A stretch of 64,000 nt of DNA from Vibrio sp. S9_S30 (GCF_014694455.1 NZ_JAAUWT010000013.1:62001-126000), one strand, 5' to 3'; counted from the stretch's first letter, positions 35,525 through 44,804 are shown. The notes: generated from the sequence alone by a model not told the origin. Numbers and translations: made by a program.

Positions 35525-36691
35525 TCAGTCACTGCCAAACAAGTCTCGTGTATAGACTTTGTCTTTTACATCGCCCAATTCCTCAACCATTCGGTTCGAT
35601 ACAATAACATCGGATATAGTCTTAAATTCGTTCAAATCTGTCATAACTTTCGAATGGAAAAATTCCTTCTCTTTCAGAACGGGTTCAAAAACTACGACCT
35701 CAATCCCCTTCGCTTTCAAACGTTTCATAATCCCTTGAATGCTTGAAGCACGGAAATTATCCGACCCTGCCTTCATGATTAAGCGATAGATCCCAACCAC
35801 TCGGGGTTGCTTCTTAAGAATAGATTCGGCAATAAAATCTTTACGTGTGCGGTTGGCATCCACAATGGCTTGAACAATATTGTTGGGAACATCTTGATAA
35901 TTTGCCAGCAGCTGCTTGGTGTCTTTTGGCAAACAGTACCCACCGTACCCGAATGATGGGTTGTTGTAGTGGCTGCCAATACGAGGATCGAGTCCAACCC
36001 CTTCAATTATTTGGCGAGAATCCAACCCATATGCCTCAGCATAAGAATCCAACTCATTGATGTACGCCACACGCATCGCTAAGTACGTGTTCGAAAATAA
36101 CTTCACGGCTTCCGCTTCTGTTGAGTTGGTAAATAGAACGTCAATATTCTCTTTCTCAGCGCCTTGAACTAATAGATCCGCAAACTTCTTTGCCCGCTCG
36201 CTTTGTTCACCCACAATGATCCGAGACGGGTGCAAGTTGTCATACAAGGCACGTCCTTCTCTCAAAAACTCAGGAGAAAATAGAATGTTATCGCAGCCTA
36301 GTTCTTTACTAATACGTTCTGTATAACCAACTGGTACTGTTGATTTAATTACCATCGTCGCGCTGGGATTGATCGCCATAACATCTTTAATCACCGCTTC
36401 TACAGTAGAAGTATTAAAGTAGTTGGTGATTGGGTCGTAGTCCGTTGGCGTGGCGATAACGACATATTCTGCATCTTTGTATGCGCTTTCTTTGTCTAAC
36501 GTCGCCATTAAATTCAACGGCTTTTCAGCAAAAAACGATTCGATTTCTTTATCTGCTATGGGAGAAACTTTGTCGTTAATAGAATTCACTTTATTTTCAA
36601 TGACATCTACGGCGACAACCTGATTGTGTTGAGCTAACAAGACTGCATTGGATAACCCAACATAACCTGTCCCTGCTATTGCGATTTTCAT
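35525..36691 (-). CDS. ugd: UDP-glucose 6-dehydrogenase
   Basis: Ugd oxidises UDP-glucose to UDP-glucuronate in two NAD steps, supplying acidic sugar for the surface polymer. The 388-residue product has GTGYVG at residues 7-12, the second-domain sequence STEAEAVKLFSNTYLAMRVAYINELDSYAE, and the catalytic Cys253 in FGYGGYCLPKDT. The length fits the short bacterial Ugd form. It lies 333 bases after rfbC on the same strand and is the last gene of the polysaccharide locus, abutting the envC terminator. Confidence 0.96.
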   Translation of the reverse strand: MKIAIAGTGYVGLSNAVLLAQHNQVVAVDVIENKVNSINDKVSPIADKEIESFFAEKPLNLMATLDKESAYKDAEYVVIATPTDYDPITNYFNTSTVEAVIKDVMAINPSATMVIKSTVPVGYTERISKELGCDNILFSPEFLREGRALYDNLHPSRIIVGEQSERAKKFADLLVQGAEKENIDVLFTNSTEAEAVKLFSNTYLAMRVAYINELDSYAEAYGLDSRQIIEGVGLDPRIGSHYNNPSFGYGGYCLPKDTKQLLANYQDVPNNIVQAIVDANRTRKDFIAESILKKQPRVVGIYRLIMKAGSDNFRASSIQGIMKRLKAKGIEVVVFEPVLKEKEFFHSKVMTDLNEFKTISDVIVSNRMVEELGDVKDKVYTRDLFGSD

Positions 36692-37024
36692 CTATTCCCC
36701 ACCCTAACCAACAAGAAATCGACGCTCTCTAACTTATTTAAGTACAGCATTGATTTAACATTGCGCAAATAGCGCGCTTATTTTGCTCAAAAAAAAGAAC
36801 ATGAGCTTACAAGACAATTTAGCAAACTAGGCTAATTAAGGATTATGAAACGGGTATGAAATCAAAGGCTAAGGAAGTATGAAGACTGGCTAACACGCCA
36901 ATAATCGCACCTTGAGAATATGTTATCGAACTCGAAAGGCTTAATAAGTACAAAGAAGACACCACTGCCACAGACAGTGGTTTAGGGGAAGACAATTGAA
37001 GCTTTTTAACTTACCTATACTAAA
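36692..37024. promoter_or_regulatory. rfbC-ugd spacer
   Basis: This 333-base AT-rich spacer probably contains a ugd promoter. One short hairpin (ACCACTG / CAGTGGT, 36961-36981) lies 44 bases beyond the rfbC stop and could be a weak terminator, though its T tail is poor. No open frame or ops sequence was seen. Confidence 0.5.
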
Positions 37025-37564
37025 TCATATTTCAACAAGTAGTTTTGCATTTCTATCTTTATCTGATAAAAGAACCTCGCCACCTGTCAAAGGCCATTCA
37101 ATGCCTAAATCTTTGTCATCCCAACGAATGGAGATTTCAGCGCTAGGATTATAATAGTCGGTACATTTATACACAAACTCCGCTTCGTCACTCGTCACAT
37201 AGAACCCATGGGCAAAGCCTTCTGGCACCCAAAGCTGACGCTTATTTTCAGCAGATAAGTAGACACCGACCCACTGACCAAATGTAGGCGAATCTTTGCG
37301 GATATCCACGGCTACATCGTATACTTCACCAGAAACCACGCGCACAAGCTTCCCTTGAGTATTTTCTGTTTGGTAATGCAAGCCACGCAAGATACCTTGT
37401 TTGGACTTTGAGTGATTATCCTGAACAAACTGTATTGGCTTGCCTGTTACCAGTTCTTCAAACTTCTTTTGTTGCCAAGTTTCCATAAAGAAGCCACGCT
37501 CATCACCAAATACCACTGGCTCTATTATTTTCACATCGGGGATGGCAGTATCAATTACTTTCAT
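37025..37564 (-). CDS. rfbC: dTDP-4-dehydrorhamnose 3,5-epimerase
   Basis: RfbC (RmlC) performs the third step of dTDP-L-rhamnose synthesis. The 179-residue cupin has EPVVFGDERGFFMETW, the active-site stretch FVQDNHSKSKQGILRGLHYQ, GEVYDVAVDIRKDSPTFG, and WVPEGFAHGFYV. The ATG at 37564 overlaps the rfbD stop as ATGA, so the genes are coupled; an open frame upstream lies inside rfbD. It is the last gene of rfbBADC. Confidence 0.97.
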   Translation of the reverse strand: MKVIDTAIPDVKIIEPVVFGDERGFFMETWQQKKFEELVTGKPIQFVQDNHSKSKQGILRGLHYQTENTQGKLVRVVSGEVYDVAVDIRKDSPTFGQWVGVYLSAENKRQLWVPEGFAHGFYVTSDEAEFVYKCTDYYNPSAEISIRWDDKDLGIEWPLTGGEVLLSDKDRNAKLLVEI

Positions 37565-38442
37565 TGTTGATATTCTCGGATATTTTCTAAAGCCTGTTTC
37601 CAATCACTTGGTGTTACATCGAAAATCTGCGTGATCTTCTGGCAGTCTAATGTTGAGTTTTTTGGGCGGGGTGCGGGTGTTGGATATTCGATAGCAGCAA
37701 TTTCATTGACTTCAGGTGATTTTTTGAACATTTGATATTTAACTGCCTGCTCAAAAATCTCACATGCGAATTGGTACCAACTGACATGAGGAACACCGGA
37801 GTAGTGAAATACACCTGATGGCGTATCAGCGGATTGGGTGTACTTGTCCATCATTTTGATAAGGGCAGTGGCAATATCACCAGCGTAAGTCGGTCCACCA
37901 AGCTGATCACCAATAATTCTCAGTTCAGAACATTCAACACCTAAACGCAACATGGTTTTTACAAAGTTATTGCCATGTTCGCCAAATACCCATGCCGTTC
38001 TTAAAATACCATAACGCGTACAGTGTTCTTGAACCATTTTCTCCCCAGCAAGCTTACTTTGCCCATACACACCTTGTGGTGCTGTTGGGTCCGTTTCTAT
38101 GTAGGGGGAATGTTTCGAACCATCAAAGACATAATCCGTAGAGATATGCAGTAGCAATGCATCAATCCGCTCTGCTGCTTGAGCCAAATACTTGGGTCCA
38201 TCTCTATTGATGGCATAACTTGAGTCAATATCCGTTTCTGCCTTATCCACGGCAGTATGTGCTGCCGCATTGATAATGACATCTGGCTTCAGCAATTCAA
38301 CCTGACTAAACACAGCATCTTGAGACGTAATATCAAGCTCTTCACGCTCGTAAGCAAACAGCTCAATATCTGAACGTATGTTTAGCTGCTCAACTAAGCA
38401 GTAACCCACCTGCCCACGACATCCCGTAACCAAGACCTTCAT
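37561..38442 (-). CDS. rfbD: dTDP-4-dehydrorhamnose reductase
   Basis: RfbD (RmlD) reduces dTDP-4-keto-L-rhamnose to dTDP-L-rhamnose with NAD(P)H. The 293-residue short-chain reductase has the glycine motif VTGCRGQVGYCL at residues 5-16, NAAAHTAVDKAE, STDYVFDG, and the YGQSKLAGE catalytic Tyr-x3-Lys. Its ATG directly abuts the rfbA stop (TAG-ATG). It overlaps rfbC by four bases. Confidence 0.97.
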   Translation of the reverse strand: MKVLVTGCRGQVGYCLVEQLNIRSDIELFAYEREELDITSQDAVFSQVELLKPDVIINAAAHTAVDKAETDIDSSYAINRDGPKYLAQAAERIDALLLHISTDYVFDGSKHSPYIETDPTAPQGVYGQSKLAGEKMVQEHCTRYGILRTAWVFGEHGNNFVKTMLRLGVECSELRIIGDQLGGPTYAGDIATALIKMMDKYTQSADTPSGVFHYSGVPHVSWYQFACEIFEQAVKYQMFKKSPEVNEIAAIEYPTPAPRPKNSTLDCQKITQIFDVTPSDWKQALENIREYQQ

Positions 38443-39327
38443 CTAGCTGCTCTTCCTGTTTTTAATCAGTTGCATAAGATACTGACCGTATTCATTCTTC
38501 ATCATTGGTTCCGCGATTACTGCTAACTCTTCATCCGTTAACCACTTATTCTGCCATGCAATCTCTTCTAAACACGCAACTTTTAAGCCCTGAACGTGCT
38601 CAATCGTTTGTACAAAAGAAGATGCCTCATGCAAACTTTCATGAGTACCTGTATCTAACCACGCAAAGCCTCGCCCAAGTAGCTCTACATTCAAACTACC
38701 ATCATTGAGGTACATCTCATTTAATGTCGTAATTTCTAACTCACCACGAGCAGACGGTTTGACCTGTTTTGCCATTTCCACAACACGATTGTCGTAGAAA
38801 TACAAACCTGTTACCGCATAATTCGATTTGGGCACCAAGGGCTTTTCTTCGATTGAAACGGCTTTCATCTCGGTATCAAACTCCACCACACCAAAGCGTT
38901 CTGGATCTTTTACTTGGTACCCAAAGACTGCCGCTTGCCCCAACTCTGCTCGTTCTCGTGCACGTTGTAACTGCTGTCCAAATGACTGACCATAGAAAAT
39001 GTTGTCGCCTAACACTAAGCAAACCGAATCATCACCGATGAACTCTTCACCGATGATAAATGCTTGAGCTAAACCATCCGGACTTGGTTGAATAGCGTAC
39101 TCTAGGTTAATACCGAAGTCGGATCCGTCTCCCAGCAAACGTTTAAAACTGGCGTTATCCTCTGGTGTCGTGATGATCAATATGTCTCGAATCCCAGCCA
39201 ACATCAATGTTGATATCGGGTAAAACACCATCGGTTTGTCGTAAATTGGGAGCAACTGTTTAGAGGCACCACGAGTTAGAGGGTAAAGGCGCGTTCCAGA
39301 GCCGCCTGCTAAAACGATACCTTTCAC
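38443..39327 (-). CDS. rfbA: Glucose-1-phosphate thymidylyltransferase
   Basis: RfbA (RmlA) joins glucose-1-phosphate and dTTP, opening the dTDP-rhamnose pathway. The 294-residue product has the nucleotidyl-binding signature LAGGSGTRLYPLTRGASKQLLPIYDKPMVFYP at the N terminus, VLGDNIFYG with the metal-binding aspartate, and GRGFAWLDTGTHESL. The start is GTG 39327, overlapping the rfbB TGA as GTGA, with an excellent AGGAGG six bases before it. Confidence 0.97.
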   Translation of the reverse strand: MKGIVLAGGSGTRLYPLTRGASKQLLPIYDKPMVFYPISTLMLAGIRDILIITTPEDNASFKRLLGDGSDFGINLEYAIQPSPDGLAQAFIIGEEFIGDDSVCLVLGDNIFYGQSFGQQLQRARERAELGQAAVFGYQVKDPERFGVVEFDTEMKAVSIEEKPLVPKSNYAVTGLYFYDNRVVEMAKQVKPSARGELEITTLNEMYLNDGSLNVELLGRGFAWLDTGTHESLHEASSFVQTIEHVQGLKVACLEEIAWQNKWLTDEELAVIAEPMMKNEYGQYLMQLIKNRKSS

Positions 39328-40394
39328 TTCAAACCTCCTGAACCAAGGCGCTCACGCGCATAAGAACCATCCAGCACTCGAGACCACCATTTTTGGTTAC
39401 TCAGATACCATTCGACCGTCTTCCTAATTCCAGATTCAAAGGTTTCTTCTGGTGTCCAGCCGAGTTCACGTTCAATTTTTGACGCATCAATGGCATAACG
39501 AACATCGTGACCAGGTCTGTCTTTGACATACGTAATCAAGTCGGTGTAATTTGAAATGCCTTCTGGTTTTTCTGGTACAAGTTCTTCCAGTAATGAGCAA
39601 AGTGTTTGCACCACTTCGATATTCGCTTTTTCATTGTGACCACCGATGTTATACGTTTCTCCGACCTTACCTTCTGTTGCCACTTTGTAGAGTGCGCGAG
39701 CGTGGTCTTCAACATAGAGCCAGTCTCGGATCTGCATGCCGTCGCCGTATATTGGAAGCGGTTTACCTTCGAGCGCATTAAGAATCATGAGTGGAATCAA
39801 CTTTTCGGGGAAATGGTATGGACCGTAGTTGTTAGAGCAATTGGTGACCAGCGTAGGTAATCCATAGGTGCGTTGCCAAGCCCTTACTAAGTGATCACTG
39901 GATGCTTTTGATGCTGAATATGGGCTGCTTGGCTCGTAAGGCGTGGTTTCTGTAAACAGTTCGTCCGTTCCCTCTAGGTCGCCATACACTTCATCTGTAG
40001 AGATGTGGTGGAAACGAAAGCGTTCTTTGTTCGCTGCATCTAATTGGCAGTAATAGCTTCTCGACACTTCCAAAAGGTTGTATGTACCAATAATATTGGT
40101 TTGAATAAATTCAGATGGTCCATCAATCGAACGGTCTACGTGGGATTCGGCTGCCAAGTGCATTACGATATCTGGCTTATGCTGTTCAAACACACCTTCA
40201 AGTGCCGCTTTGTTGCAAATATCGACTTGCACGAACGCATAGCGATCAGACGTGCTCACTGTTTCTAAAGACTCCAGATTTCCAGCATAGGTCAACTTGT
40301 CTAAGTTGATCACCGAATGATTTGTGCTTCCAATGATGTGCCTTACCACCGCCGATCCAATAAAGCCTGCGCCACCTGTTACCAATATCTTCAT
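39324..40394 (-). CDS. rfbB: dTDP-glucose 4,6-dehydratase
   Basis: RfbB (RmlB) converts dTDP-glucose to the 4-keto-6-deoxy sugar. The 356-residue extended SDR has VTGGAGFIGSAVVRH at the N terminus, HLAAESHVDRSIDGP, STDEVYGDL with the catalytic Asp-Glu pair, and YSASKASSDHLVRAW with Tyr-x3-Lys. It is the first gene of the minus-strand rfbBADC operon, divergent from the initiating transferase at 40769. The ancestral order B-A-D-C is intact and all junctions overlap or abut. Confidence 0.97.
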   Translation of the reverse strand: MKILVTGGAGFIGSAVVRHIIGSTNHSVINLDKLTYAGNLESLETVSTSDRYAFVQVDICNKAALEGVFEQHKPDIVMHLAAESHVDRSIDGPSEFIQTNIIGTYNLLEVSRSYYCQLDAANKERFRFHHISTDEVYGDLEGTDELFTETTPYEPSSPYSASKASSDHLVRAWQRTYGLPTLVTNCSNNYGPYHFPEKLIPLMILNALEGKPLPIYGDGMQIRDWLYVEDHARALYKVATEGKVGETYNIGGHNEKANIEVVQTLCSLLEELVPEKPEGISNYTDLITYVKDRPGHDVRYAIDASKIERELGWTPEETFESGIRKTVEWYLSNQKWWSRVLDGSYARERLGSGGLK

Positions 40395-40768
40395 ATTTCC
40401 AATCCGCTAGTGTTTTAACTTCTGTAATCCAAAATATATCGATTCGCTAAGAATTCACGCATGCTGCCACTCTTGAATAACACTTTAAAAAGTATACAAA
40501 TCGAGGAAATAGCCTTAAAAATGCCGGAATTGTAACTGGATTTTGATTAGGGTACGAGGGTAATCGAGCTTACACCTATCAACTTGATGAGTTACTACAC
40601 ATGAGATCACGCTGTGTCCGTATGTTGCCGATAGGGGTCTTCAAATGAGAAATATGCTAAGATTCGATAATTGTTACTTTGTATAACTTCAAATACCGCA
40701 CCTAATCGATTATTATTGCAGGACTACTGTGATTAAACATTAGTTTTTTGGCTAGTTAGAATAAATTT
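40395..40768. promoter_or_regulatory. rfbB-glycosyltransferase divergent spacer
   Basis: This 374-base AT-rich spacer should hold promoters for rfbBADC (minus) and the initiating transferase (plus). I searched both strands for the ops core GGCGGTAGCGTG and did not see it. No open frame is convincing. Confidence 0.5.
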
Positions 40769-41779
40769 ATGAATGATAGTATCAGCGAGACATTACAAAG
40801 GCGCCAACCAGTAGAACCACCAATTCAAACTAGCATTGGTCCTCCAACTACAAATATTTCCAGTGAGGACTCTTCCAAGCCAAACAACTGCATTTATGTT
40901 TTCTGTCCGAAAAGTGATGCTGTTAGAATTTTAACTGTTTTAAAACGGCACCCTCATATACCTGTCAGCTTAAATGACTACTCCATTAGAGACTTTAAGA
41001 ACAAAACTCTATGTCATTTTAAAAGTGCTCAACTCACCCCTGAGCAACAGAGCTTTTTAGTGGCCGCTACTGAATTGGGAGCACAAATAGAGCCTCTGGT
41101 GAGCTTCTTAGATCGAGCATTGGGTTACACTGAACCAGAACTTCTTCATAGTGGATATTTCTTACACCAAAAAGCATTTTCCATCTTGTCTAGCCGAAAG
41201 AATAGTTGGGAAAAAAGAAGTATTGATCTCCTGTTCGTATTCTTGCTTGCATGGATCGCTATCCCTATAGGTCTGGTAGCAGCCCTGTTTATAAAACTCG
41301 AGTCTCCCGGACCTGTTTTCTTCAAACAAAGAAGAACTGGGCAATTTAATCAAGAGTTTGAGGTCTTAAAGTTCAGATCGATGAGAAATGATGCAGAAAA
41401 GGAAGGAGCAAAATGGGCTTCACAAAATGATGCTCGCGTTACTCGTGTTGGAAAATTTATCCGTAGGACACGCATTGATGAATTACCTCAACTTATTAAT
41501 GTCCTTAAAAATGAAATGTCGATGGTAGGACCGCGCCCAGAACGAGAAGTTTTCATAGAAAAGTTGGAAGAGGAAATTCCTTACTATCGATTTCGTCATG
41601 CCGTGAAACCAGGTGTTACAGGTCTAGCCCAAGTTAAGTATCCATATGGAGCATCAGTCGAGGATGCTATTTGGAAACACAAATATGACATTTTCTATAT
41701 CAAACATCAAAACTGGCGTATGGAATTTAAAATTTTACTTCTAACAATTAAAACAGTTTTGTTTGGAATGGGGAGATAA
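40769..41779 (+). CDS. Initiating phosphoglycosyltransferase (polyprenyl-phosphate sugar transferase)
   Basis: This enzyme transfers a sugar-1-phosphate to undecaprenyl phosphate, starting each repeat unit. The 336-residue product has a soluble N-terminal domain of about 145 residues, one hydrophobic segment at about 152-175, and the cytoplasmic sugar-transferase domain with KRSIDLLFVF, LESPGPVFFKQRRTG, LKFRSMRNDAEKEGAKWASQNDARVTRVGKFIRRTRIDELPQLINVLKNEMSMVGPRPER. It lacks the four-helix bundle of WbaP/WcaJ, so it is the shorter-membrane type with an added N-terminal domain. The sugar cannot be deduced. It is cotranscribed with the following GT2. Confidence 0.92.
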   Translation: MNDSISETLQRRQPVEPPIQTSIGPPTTNISSEDSSKPNNCIYVFCPKSDAVRILTVLKRHPHIPVSLNDYSIRDFKNKTLCHFKSAQLTPEQQSFLVAATELGAQIEPLVSFLDRALGYTEPELLHSGYFLHQKAFSILSSRKNSWEKRSIDLLFVFLLAWIAIPIGLVAALFIKLESPGPVFFKQRRTGQFNQEFEVLKFRSMRNDAEKEGAKWASQNDARVTRVGKFIRRTRIDELPQLINVLKNEMSMVGPRPEREVFIEKLEEEIPYYRFRHAVKPGVTGLAQVKYPYGASVEDAIWKHKYDIFYIKHQNWRMEFKILLLTIKTVLFGMGR

Positions 41780-41780
41780 G

Positions 41781-42590
41781 GTGTTATCAAATTTCTCTGT
41801 ACTTTGCTCACTATATCGCAAAGAAAAACCCGAATATTTAAAAGAGTGCTTTGAGAGTATTGCGGCACAAACTCTACAAGCAACTGAGATTGTAGTGGTT
41901 CATGATGGCCCTCTGACAGAAGAGCTATATGCTGTTCTAAAATTGTGGCAGTCTAAGCTTCCTCTAAAGCAAGTTTACATTACAAAAAATGTTGGATTGG
42001 GCGAAGCTTTAAATAAAGGTCTAGAAGCTTGTACTTACGACTTAGTTGTACGCATCGATACTGACGATATAAATCACAAAGATAGATTTTGTAAACAAGT
42101 TAGGTATATGGATGCCAACCCCGAAATATGCGCTGCCAGTTCTAACATTTATGAGTTTGAAAATTGCTTTAAAAAGCCATCTAGAATAAAAACCGTACCT
42201 CTTGGAAAAAATATACCAAGGTATATCTTAAAAAGAAATCCATTAAATCATATGGCAACAATTTTTAGAAAACGGGCTGTTCTAAAAGTTGGTAGCTACC
42301 AGCACCATCTGTATATGGAAGACTATTACTTATGGCTTAGACTTCAAGCTCATGGCTATAAACTCAGCAATATGCCGGAAGTTTTAGTCAGCGCTAGAAT
42401 AGGAAATGGGATGTTAGAAAGGCGAAGGGGAAGCCAGTATGCTAGAAGCGAGCTGTCATTAATGAAAAAAATTTATGGACTCAAGCTTACAAAAAGCCCA
42501 AGAACGGCAATAATTTTTACTACTCGAAGTTTGACAAGATTAATGCCTAGCTCATTTATAAAAAGAATATATGAATTTTGTCTACGCTAA
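41781..42590 (+). CDS. Family 2 glycosyltransferase
   Basis: This 269-residue inverting glycosyltransferase has the GT-A fold: FSVLCSLYRKEKPEYLKECFESIAAQTLQATEIVVVHDGP, the metal-binding RIDTDD at about residues 90-95, and EDYYLWLRLQAHG with the catalytic-base acidic pair. The start is GTG 41781, one base after the preceding stop, with GGGGAG five bases upstream inside the previous gene; a TTG six codons earlier is less likely. The gene is AT-rich. It probably adds the second sugar to the lipid-linked unit; donor unknown. An IS remnant follows directly. Confidence 0.88.
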   Translation: MLSNFSVLCSLYRKEKPEYLKECFESIAAQTLQATEIVVVHDGPLTEELYAVLKLWQSKLPLKQVYITKNVGLGEALNKGLEACTYDLVVRIDTDDINHKDRFCKQVRYMDANPEICAASSNIYEFENCFKKPSRIKTVPLGKNIPRYILKRNPLNHMATIFRKRAVLKVGSYQHHLYMEDYYLWLRLQAHGYKLSNMPEVLVSARIGNGMLERRRGSQYARSELSLMKKIYGLKLTKSPRTAIIFTTRSLTRLMPSSFIKRIYEFCLR

Positions 42591-42594
42591 TTTG

Positions 42595-42745
42595 TAATCC
42601 TCCCCAAAACTAGAAGCATTTAGAAATAGAGTTCTTCAGTCTAAACTAAACCCAATGGAGAGCGCTGATGAAAAAGTCACGCTATACAGAAACAAAAATC
42701 GTCAATACCCGGTACAGTCATGATTTTTCACTAGTTTATTTATAA
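42595..42745 (+). mobile_element. IS3-family insertion sequence remnant
   Basis: ATG at 42668, preceded by GGAGAGCGCTG, encodes MKKSRYTETKIVN, the characteristic N terminus of the IS3-family OrfA transposase (helix-turn-helix protein); homology stops after 13 residues and the frame ends at 42745. The 70 bases before it resemble an IS left end and leader, beginning near TGTAATCCTCCCC. The rest of the element is deleted. A short CTAGTTT at 42731 could be the start of the right terminal repeat, but this is too short to rely on. It lies at the exact junction between plus-strand and minus-strand modules. Confidence 0.72.
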
Positions 42746-43771
42746 CGCGCTTGCAAATAAACTAAAAAACATTGATTCATACTCTAAGTAGTTAAAATCG
42801 ACCTGAATACCTCTAAAAAAGAGCATTAGAAACAATATCACTACAAAGCAACGAACCCAAAATACATGTTCTGGTCGTTTAACGCGAGATACCATGTAGG
42901 GAATAACTATAATTTGGGCGACCAAAAGGGCAACACTAAGTCTTCTAAATATTATCGCTTGAAACGACAAATTTTGAACCACCGCACCAACTAGGTACAT
43001 ATTGAGATATGGAACCATTTTTTTATTCATTGATAACTTTGAATAATAGAAAGCAACTGATAGTGCGATTAGATTAAACATAATAAAACCTAGCCCAATA
43101 CCAGAGAACTCACTTGCCTGAAAATGCGATGTTCCAACATAAGCTTGATAAAACGACGGTATTAAATGAAACGGAATAAAATTAAACTTAATACTAAGAG
43201 TTGAAAGCAACACAGCTAAAAACCAAAAAGTCGTTGAGTAAGTTCTACTCAAGAATAAAAAAAATAAAAAGTAAAAAAAAGCAGACATGTGAATGAATAT
43301 ACATACCACCGTAACCACAAAGAACGTTAAATTCCTCTTATCAGCCAGATACTTTATAGCATAGAGCATTATAACAACGACCAAATATTGCCTGACAATA
43401 TTAAAAGAATCGAAGTAGCCTCTAGTTGAAACAAATAAAAACAACGCAAGCCAAATAGAAACTCCTGCATTTCTAATTGCTAAAAAAACGAATAAAATCG
43501 TCAGGAATGAAATAAAAAGAAATAACGATTGCGGTCCAAAACCAATCCATTTAAAAATAACAATAAGATAATTAAAGAATGGCTCAGGAAAAGAGTCTTT
43601 AGGAAAGTCAATATAAACATTATAATAGTTTTTATAATCGCTGCCAACAAAAAATCTGGAGCCTGATATAAAAAAAAGAATCAAAAATGCAAAAAAAGAC
43701 AGCAAATCTGAACGAACATTAAATATAGCTAACAATCCAAAAAAAGTAGCCAGAAAAATATAAATAGCCAT
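42740..43771 (-). CDS. wzy: Polysaccharide polymerase, EpsG/Wzy type
   Basis: The 343-residue product is extremely hydrophobic, with about nine or ten membrane helices and a central periplasmic loop (about 185-215). The N-terminal FFISGSRFFVGSDYKNYYNVYIDFP with RxxVGxDYxxYY, and FDSFNIVRQYLVVVIMLYAIKYL, are typical of the EpsG subfamily of O-antigen/capsule polymerases. With a Wzx nearby and no other candidate, it is the likely repeat-unit polymerase. It is AT-rich. It is the last gene of the long minus-strand run and overlaps the IS remnant's truncated frame by six bases. Confidence 0.82.
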   Translation of the reverse strand: MAIYIFLATFFGLLAIFNVRSDLLSFFAFLILFFISGSRFFVGSDYKNYYNVYIDFPKDSFPEPFFNYLIVIFKWIGFGPQSLFLFISFLTILFVFLAIRNAGVSIWLALFLFVSTRGYFDSFNIVRQYLVVVIMLYAIKYLADKRNLTFFVVTVVCIFIHMSAFFYFLFFLFLSRTYSTTFWFLAVLLSTLSIKFNFIPFHLIPSFYQAYVGTSHFQASEFSGIGLGFIMFNLIALSVAFYYSKLSMNKKMVPYLNMYLVGAVVQNLSFQAIIFRRLSVALLVAQIIVIPYMVSRVKRPEHVFWVRCFVVILFLMLFFRGIQVDFNYLEYESMFFSLFASAL

Positions 43772-44095
43772 ATTAGTCCAAATTAAGCCTAACCGATTCT
43801 GTCAATAGAGAGTTTCGTTATGCGAACTAAAAGAGTTGGTAGGTTAAAACACCCAAAATAATTGAAAAACTTTCAAGTAAAAGTTTAACTAAGCCATTAA
43901 AACAGTTCAAAATAGCTATAAGTGACATAATCAAATCAAATATAAAAGGAGATAATAATATTGAAAATTCAAAATTTCAAGTGATTAAATTATACACACT
44001 TGAAAAATTATATCTGCAAACCATAGCGACTCATTATTACTAATTTTAGCTAATAGTAAGCTTGTACCATACAAACTCAAATATTCATCACAATA
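43772..44095. other. AT-rich gap in the glycan cluster
   Basis: This 324-base, very AT-rich gap lies between wzy and the GT25 gene, unusual in a cluster where genes otherwise overlap or abut. Only tiny frames occur, and I recognise no IS end. It may be the scar of a lost gene or carry a wzy promoter. Confidence 0.45.
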
Positions 44096-44803
44096 TCACT
44101 CTCTATTAATAATATATTTAATTGACTGCCTTTCTTTTTCAATTAGTGAACAAGACAAATCAAGGGGATGAGAAAATATTTTTGAGTAGTAAATTCCTTT
44201 TACATTAGAGTTTTTTGCAATAAACCGCCAATCATCAATGATAAACGATTTAGATTCCAATAATTTTAATATGGATAATGCAACTTTTCGATTAATCAAA
44301 TAACAGCATGTTCTAAAAACCCATCTTTCAGTCCAAAGAATAATTTTTTTAAATTGAGTACTTTCTATTTGAAAAGGGGATAAAACAAAACGTTCTTCAC
44401 ATGAAAGACCATCTTGTCCACCGAGTATATAAATTCCATCATCAAGTAGTTTTGATTCATCGACCTCTAAAAGACTAATTAGCGTTTCCTTAGTAGAAGA
44501 CACATCATCTTCCAAAACTAAAAGCCAATCTTGATGTGAATTATGTATAAATTCCTTTAGTGCTTTTTTATGGCTAAGAAAACAGCCAACCTCTGAAGGC
44601 GTAAGTATATGACGATTACCGAAACTTGGATTGTCATTTTTCACATAGAGATAATATTCAGAAGCTTCCATGCTGGGACCATAAACAGCCTTAATGAATC
44701 TATAATTTTTACAATAACCATTCAATAGATTTGATATATTTTCTTTTTTTTCTAAATCTTTTTCTAAATTAATAATTAGTATTTCTAAATTGTCAGATAA
44801 CAT
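44096..44803 (-). CDS. Family 25 glycosyltransferase (LPS-type galactosyltransferase family)
   Basis: The 235-residue product resembles GT25 enzymes such as LgtB/LpsA: IINLEKDLEKKENI at the N terminus, LTPSEVGCFLSHKKALKEFI, then WLLVLEDDV with the metal-binding acidic residues. GT25 members usually form beta-linkages from UDP-hexoses, often galactose; the real donor is unknown. It starts one base after the next gene's stop. Codon use is strongly AT-rich. Confidence 0.85.
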   Translation of the reverse strand: MLSDNLEILIINLEKDLEKKENISNLLNGYCKNYRFIKAVYGPSMEASEYYLYVKNDNPSFGNRHILTPSEVGCFLSHKKALKEFIHNSHQDWLLVLEDDVSSTKETLISLLEVDESKLLDDGIYILGGQDGLSCEERFVLSPFQIESTQFKKIILWTERWVFRTCCYLINRKVALSILKLLESKSFIIDDWRFIAKNSNVKGIYYSKIFSHPLDLSCSLIEKERQSIKYIINRE

Positions 44804-44804
44804 A

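Noticed and set aside
40395..40768. Second ops/JUMPstart element for rfbBADC or the initiating transferase
   Set aside because: The ops core GGCGGTAGCGTG was looked for on both strands here and in 36692-37024 and not found.
42668..42745. Functional small gene starting MKKSRYTETKIVN
   Set aside because: The start is that of an IS3 OrfA transposase, but homology ends after 13 residues; it is a remnant.
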